This document shows, piece after piece, positions 6,046-9,169 of a stretch of DNA of 9,169 nt. Below the pieces are notes generated by a model. The model did not search any database, was not told the origin of the DNA, and saw nothing but the letters and a program-made list of their open reading frames with translations. Location: NCBI RefSeq assembly GCF_946221935.1, contig NZ_CAMIGN010000023.1, positions 1 to 9,169 on the forward strand, in the 5' to 3' direction. Numbering within the stretch: position 1 is the stretch's first letter; each line of letters opens with the position of its first letter. Both the position numbers and the translations under genes were made by a program. The stretch is from an uncultured Corynebacterium sp. (GTDB lineage: Bacteria > Actinomycetota > Actinomycetes > Mycobacteriales > Mycobacteriaceae).

Positions 6046-6068
6046 CGCACCCCGAAACCGGAAGAGCC
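6046..6068 (-). repeat. ISL3 terminal inverted repeat (transposase 5' side)
   Basis: On the minus strand it reads GGCTCTTCCGGTTTCGGGG, the imperfect partner of 4889-4911. It directly abuts the decayed IS3 remnant at 6069. Confidence 0.75.
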
Positions 6069-6463
6069 ATCTTAGGCTGGCCGACGGAAGTCTTGACTTT
6101 GGTCAAGCTGTGACTCGTTCCACCAATTCATCCATTCAAATGCCGCGCTCTCCCTCTCAACATCGTCGCTTCTTGTCTGAGTGGGAAGAATCCATTCTTG
6201 TAAGCCCCGTTGACGATTATGGCGAGAGTATTATCGCCGATCTTCTTAGTTGCACCGGTGATCCCATGGACTGTTAACAGTTCGTTGTGACAATGCCCAT
6301 GTACAATTACTCGTGATCCGAATGGTGTACTTTGCCTGTAACAACAATGGCCTAAAGATTGGTTTGATGCTAAATCTGCAGCTACAGCGCCGCAGGGGGC
6401 ATATCGAGTCTCACAGAACCACTCGAAATACCAACTGTGCAGTTTTCTTATGGCTAATGTCAA
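6069..6463 (-). pseudogene. Heavily decayed IS3-family orfB remnant
   Basis: Read leftwards, one frame gives GSRVIVHGHCHNELLTVHGI followed by DNTLAIIVNGAYKNG. These line up with GSQYVSVVYNERLAQHEIAA and DNALAENVNGSYKNE of the better preserved IS3 remnant at 3588-3959. After a frame change comes AAFEWMNWWNESQLDQS, the WWN block that closes IS3 integrases. The catalytic Glu position is replaced (ALAEN has become TLAII) and the HHSD motif is lost, so the enzyme is dead. Upstream of about 6330 similarity is faint. It runs straight into the ISL3 end at 6068. This is the oldest-looking IS fragment in the window, and a third, separate IS3 copy. Confidence 0.65.
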
Positions 6464-7011
6464 TGTCTCACTGCAGAAACGTGTGTTGCAGTTACGAAAT
6501 CTATTGACACCGTAGTATTATTCAACGTGTACCTTGCGATTTTCGTCGCGAAGCATACTGCCCAAGCCGCATCCGGATTGGTGTGTCGCCGCGACAGGCT
6601 CTGAAACCGCATTCACGGTTTTTCTTCAATGTCGTACGCGGGAAGTTGAATGTGAAACAATTCCAAAGTCTGTTTAAGGGGCGGACTATTTTCCACTTTT
6701 CGAGTGGAGAGCGGTCTTGTAGGAGCTGAAGATAAAGTACAGGGGTTCGTAGATGTCGCAAGGCTGGTGAATTTTGGCGAATCCAGACGGTTCAGTCGCT
6801 AGTTCGTTGAACAGACTCTTAGCAACTCGCCCTCGTTTACGCCTGTCTGCATCTAAGTGGCAGACAAAGGGCCACGATAGTCCCAGCAAAGATGAGACAG
6901 CCTAACTTGCGATTCGAATTGAGAAATTGCCGCTAGGATGAAATATTTCAGATGCGAGATCAATTCAAAATATGTCTAACTAGCTATAACTTTCCTGAGG
7001 AATGGTAATAG
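6464..7011. other. Gene-free stretch between IS remnants and the immunity operon
   Basis: Over about 550 bp I find no gene I can support. Short minus-strand frames (for example 6686-6889, starting at TTG) have no recognisable motif and no clear ribosome binding site. Part of it may be further decayed IS3 orfB: a broken minus-strand segment near 6520-6490 reads YYGVNRFRNCN, faintly like the VYGVRK motif, interrupted by a stop. Nothing looks like an RNA gene, a CRISPR repeat or a strong terminator. The left end of the immunity operon (7012) therefore faces decayed mobile DNA. Confidence 0.5.
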
Positions 7012-7512
7012 TCACTCGCCCAAAACTTGGTAATAAATGGTAGAAGGAACGGCCTCAATCCCAGAGTCGAATTTCAATTCTCGCAATGTGTGAAAAAAAT
7101 CAAAGGAATAATATTGTAAATAGGAATCCTTTTCTGACTCGCGCGAGGTGAACGCTCTGAAGATTAATGCGTTTGGATTTAGTGAAAAATTATCCCAAGC
7201 TCTTATGCCATAGTAGGTAACAGACTCGCAAGTGAAGATGGTCTTGCTGTATCGAGTGTGGGAAGCGTTAAGCTTTGTTATTAAACGATCCGCGACGTCT
7301 GATCTTACCATTAAGAAAGGAGCTTGGATGAAGACTTCAGGCAAGCTATCCTGCATTCCACTAGACTTAATTGGAATAACTAATTCATTTAACAAATCAG
7401 AGGTGGAACTACGAAAGTAATTCACTGAGAATTTTTTGTAGTCGTAGCTGAAAGGTTCAAAATTTAGTGTATTTCTGAGCTTATATACCTCGACAGGGTT
7501 TAATTCAGGCAT
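7012..7512 (-). CDS. Unknown protein, second gene behind the HNH toxin, candidate immunity protein
   Basis: A 166-residue soluble protein of unrecognised family. The segment PEVFIQAPFLMVRSDVADRL, in which a hydrophobic strand is followed by a helix, recalls DUF1629/Imm43-type immunity proteins, but I would not rely on that. Its ATG (7512-7510) directly follows the TAA (7515-7513) of the preceding gene with no gap, and AAGGA (plus-strand 7522-7526) lies nine bases upstream inside that gene. The pair is therefore almost certainly one transcript with coupled translation. Composition is AT-rich, as in the neighbour, and unlike the Rhs core. It may be a second immunity protein for the HNH tip, or an immunity gene left over from a tip that once stood here. 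Confidence 0.55.
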   Translation of the reverse strand: MPELNPVEVYKLRNTLNFEPFSYDYKKFSVNYFRSSTSDLLNELVIPIKSSGMQDSLPEVFIQAPFLMVRSDVADRLITKLNASHTRYSKTIFTCESVTYYGIRAWDNFSLNPNALIFRAFTSRESEKDSYLQYYSFDFFHTLRELKFDSGIEAVPSTIYYQVLGE

Positions 7513-8019
7513 TTAACTAGTTCCTTGCTCTTTGATCAATGCGGGTTGAACGAGAAGAGAGACATCCTCATTTCTCTCAATTCCCTCGATGGCTAGACCT
7601 AATTCGTTCACTGAATAGATATCCGGATTCCACCATGTCAATGAACTACATGTGTTGTCAGTGAAAATCAGTTGAAGCATGCTATTGACGTCTATAATCG
7701 AATTACCAATTTTGCAGACGTTCTTATCTTTGCTCAACATCACACAAAATGTATGATCTTGATCTTCATTAATTCTCTCACCGTCCAAAGTATCTAGAAA
7801 TCGGTCAAATGAGATTGAGTAAGTCAGTACCGTTTTGGTGGTTGTTAGTACTGAAAGTATTCGTGTGTCTTCTTTAAAATCTACCCAATTTGAATAGCTC
7901 TCGATGAAACTATTGAAAAATTCTTTATTTGCGGAAGAATTTTGGTCGATCAGGTTTATGTAGAGTTCTTTCTGGAATTTGAAGTTTTCCAGTGGTGATT
8001 CATGAGATAAGAAATCCAT
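7513..8019 (-). CDS. Putative immunity protein for the HNH-type Rhs tip
   Basis: A 168-residue acidic protein with no signal peptide, no membrane helix and no motif I recognise. It begins MDFLSHESPLENFKFQ and contains an aromatic stretch near the end (LTWWNPDIYSVNELGLAIEG). It starts 13 bp after the stop of the Rhs toxin on the same strand, the standard position for the cognate immunity gene. A purine-rich AGAAG lies just upstream. It is clearly more AT-rich than the Rhs gene, consistent with arrival together with the tip. A second small gene is fused to its end without spacing. By analogy it would bind the nuclease tip in the producing cell's cytoplasm. The function is inferred from position, not homology. 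Confidence 0.65.
   Translation of the reverse strand: MDFLSHESPLENFKFQKELYINLIDQNSSANKEFFNSFIESYSNWVDFKEDTRILSVLTTTKTVLTYSISFDRFLDTLDGERINEDQDHTFCVMLSKDKNVCKIGNSIIDVNSMLQLIFTDNTCSSLTWWNPDIYSVNELGLAIEGIERNEDVSLLVQPALIKEQGTS
7522..7526 (-). promoter_or_regulatory. Ribosome binding site of the 7012-7512 gene
   Basis: AAGGA on the minus strand, nine bases before the ATG at 7512 and inside the last codons of the upstream gene. It supports this start and translational coupling. Confidence 0.55.
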
Positions 8020-8032
8020 AATCTACTTCTAT

Positions 8033-9169
8033 CTATTGAGGGAATGGATCTTCGGGAGTGATCCAACCCATTTCTTGGGCGCGGGACCAAGCTTCCTCAA
8101 GTCCGCTACGGTACTTATCTCCGTGTTCTTCGTAAAGAGTAGAAACCTCATCCTTGAATGCTTCTCCAATTTGTCCTTCATCTATCATGTCAATTTCCCG
8201 TTGCCTGTGAAGTTGACCGTTGATGCCTTGACTTCCATGACACCTTGTTTTCATATGATCTGCAATATCCATTTGGATTGACGGCGCAACGGTGTGCCCT
8301 GGGGTACCAGTAGCCTTAAGGGCTTGCTTTGAAATTAGGTGGTGGCGTTCTACTCGTTGCCCAGCCGGTCCCGTTGTGTCTAGATGTGAGTATGGACCGC
8401 CTCTCATTTCAGTAGTTGCTTGAATGGACTTTTGCTTGTTTGTGTGGGCCATCAGCCCGAACACGTCTACCCAGAATGCTGCGTGGTCGACGTAGCCTTG
8501 TGCGGATGCCAATCTAGGGGCGAGTCCGAGTGGATCTTGGGCGTTGTAGGCGCCCAAGACTGGGTTGTAGTAGCGGAAGCGGTTGTAGGCCCAGCCTGAT
8601 TCGGCGTCTTCGTATTGGCCTGCGAATAGGAGTGGGCTGGTGTGTGTTCCGGTCCAGGTGCGTGTGCCGTAGAGGGTTTGTGTGGCTCGTCCTTCGATGA
8701 CACCGGTGGTGGTGTTGATCAGTTCTTGTGGTGCCCCGGCCAGGTCAGCGACTAGGGCGTGGAACGTGGCATCGATGTGGTCTTGGGACCATTTGTTGGC
8801 TGGGTTTGCTAGCTCTACGGTGGTGTCACCCGTGGCGCCTGAGTTTAGGTTGGTACCACTGGCGTCTCTAGTGATGCTGGTGTGCAGTTGGATTTGTCCG
8901 TGTGTGTCGCCGGTGGCGGGGTCGGTGGTCCACACATAGCCTTCGCCTACTTGTGCAGGGTTGTTTGCAGCCACGGTGGTGGTAACAGCTGCCAGTTGGT
9001 TACCGGTGTGGGTGAACACGTCACGGTGGGTGACTTCTCCGGTGGTGGTGTTGATGGTGTCTTTGGCTACACGTCGGCCGAGTGAAGTGCCCCTAGTTTT
9101 GTTCCTAGGCTTTTGCCTTGATTTTTTTATTGTTTGCGGCGGGTGCTGCTGGTGGCGGATCGTCATCAC
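8033..9169 (-). CDS. Rhs/YD-repeat polymorphic toxin, C-terminal part with HNH-type nuclease tip
   Basis: Partial: the gene enters from the right edge and 378 codons are visible. Residues about 30-225 are Rhs core (LGRRVAKDTINTTTGEVTHR, LFAGQYEDAESGWAYNRFRY) ending in the hallmark YYNPVLGAYNAQDPLGLAPR and WVDVFGLMAH at 232-242. Everything after is the variable tip. The tip has ERHHLIS at 274-280 and MDIADHMKT at 300-308, an HHL-type His-Me finger (HNH superfamily) pattern, so a DNase is likely. A GPY segment and a long charged helical tail (EEHGDKYRSGLEEAWSRA) complete it. In known systems the core forms a shell round the tip, which is cleaved off and delivered to neighbouring cells. Two immunity candidates follow immediately. 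The sequence before residue about 17 is out of frame with the likely upstream frame at a run of seven A (see 9122-9128). Confidence 0.85.
   Translation of the reverse strand: MMTIRHQQHPPQTIKKSRQKPRNKTRGTSLGRRVAKDTINTTTGEVTHRDVFTHTGNQLAAVTTTVAANNPAQVGEGYVWTTDPATGDTHGQIQLHTSITRDASGTNLNSGATGDTTVELANPANKWSQDHIDATFHALVADLAGAPQELINTTTGVIEGRATQTLYGTRTWTGTHTSPLLFAGQYEDAESGWAYNRFRYYNPVLGAYNAQDPLGLAPRLASAQGYVDHAAFWVDVFGLMAHTNKQKSIQATTEMRGGPYSHLDTTGPAGQRVERHHLISKQALKATGTPGHTVAPSIQMDIADHMKTRCHGSQGINGQLHRQREIDMIDEGQIGEAFKDEVSTLYEEHGDKYRSGLEEAWSRAQEMGWITPEDPFPQ
9122..9128 (-). other. A7 homopolymer at an apparent frame junction in the Rhs gene
   Basis: On the coding strand the run of seven A separates two frames. 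Upstream, the sequence to the window edge is open as DDDPPPAAPAANNKK, matching the linker seen in the orphan core copy at 4043-4110. Downstream, the core continues as SRQKPRNKTRGTSLGRRVAK in the +1 frame. Six A instead of seven would give one continuous protein. This could be a disabled gene, a slippage or phase-variation tract, or a sequencing error. Confidence 0.4.

Larger units (their letters stand above)
4889..6068 (-). mobile_element. ISL3-family insertion sequence, internally deleted
   Basis: A 1180-bp element with imperfect terminal inverted repeats of about 23 bp (GGCCCTTCCGGTTTT at one end, GGCTCTTCCGGTTTC at the other; 19 of 23 positions agree). It encodes a single transposase on the minus strand. 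ISL3 elements of this corynebacterial type are normally clearly longer, and the missing length is explained by a deletion inside the transposase gene. The family makes 8-bp target duplications. The flanking octamers here (CGTTAACC and ATCTTAGG) do not match, and the flanks differ in content (toxin tail versus IS3 remnant), so adjacent DNA was deleted or exchanged after insertion. Confidence 0.85.

Noticed and set aside
5074..6277. Long plus-strand frames opposite the ISL3 transposase
   Set aside because: High-GC shadows. The minus frame has the zinc finger and DDE motifs.
6504..6540. TTGACA hexamer as a plus-strand promoter
   Set aside because: No acceptable -10 at the right distance and no gene downstream on that strand.
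6686..6889. 67-codon minus-strand frame
   Set aside because: Starts at TTG without a ribosome binding site, no recognised motif, in a region of decayed IS DNA.
1..9169. CRISPR array, tRNA, rRNA or phage attachment site
   Set aside because: No regularly spaced repeats, no cloverleaf-like or rRNA sequence and no integrase were seen.

Overview
The window looks like an accessory locus of an actinobacterium, most likely Corynebacterium. That is an inference from the ISL3 transposase, which reads like the corynebacterial IS31831/IS13869 type, and from the actinobacterial style of the Rhs core. All host genes read leftwards (minus strand). I read the window as the 3' end of an Rhs/YD-repeat polymorphic toxin locus followed by displaced ('orphan') toxin-tip and immunity cassettes, heavily broken up by insertion sequences.

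From right to left (transcription order): 9169-8033 is the C-terminal part of a large Rhs protein, with an Rhs core ending in a conserved hallmark (QDPLGLAPR, then WVDVFGL) and a variable tip that looks like an HNH-type nuclease (ERHHLIS). Directly behind it are two AT-rich unknown ORFs (8019-7513 and 7512-7012) in immunity position. 7011-6464 holds no gene I can support. 6463-6069 is a badly decayed IS3 orfB remnant. 6068-4889 is an ISL3-family element whose transposase has lost a large in-frame internal block and a clean start. 4888-4738 is only the tail of a second toxin, with a CxxC motif suggesting a deaminase, followed by its probable immunity gene (4726-4298).

Next is a second Rhs module (about 4183-2874). 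Its core fragment (4183-3970) carries a 65-bp micro-inversion, an internally deleted IS3 copy (about 3303-3959, plus strand) interrupts it, and a decayed Rhs tip plus a frameshifted possible PD-(D/E)XK nuclease toxin follow. That toxin is cut off by an apparently intact IS3-family element (2873-1569). Beyond this IS lies a third module: a truncated Rhs tip (1568-1412), a GIY-YIG nuclease toxin (1408-971) now out of frame with the tip but with its own Shine-Dalgarno-like start, and an intact putative immunity gene (949-311). The left edge (1-211) shows another copy of the same IS3 terminal repeat, so this third cassette is bracketed by related IS ends.

Functionally, one active Rhs gene would deliver the HNH tip. 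The orphan tips would serve as a reservoir for tip replacement by recombination through the conserved Rhs core, or survive only because their immunity genes protect against siblings carrying those toxins. Within about 9 kb there are four unrelated tips and four candidate immunity genes. Toxin assignments rest on motifs read by eye, and none has been confirmed by a database search.
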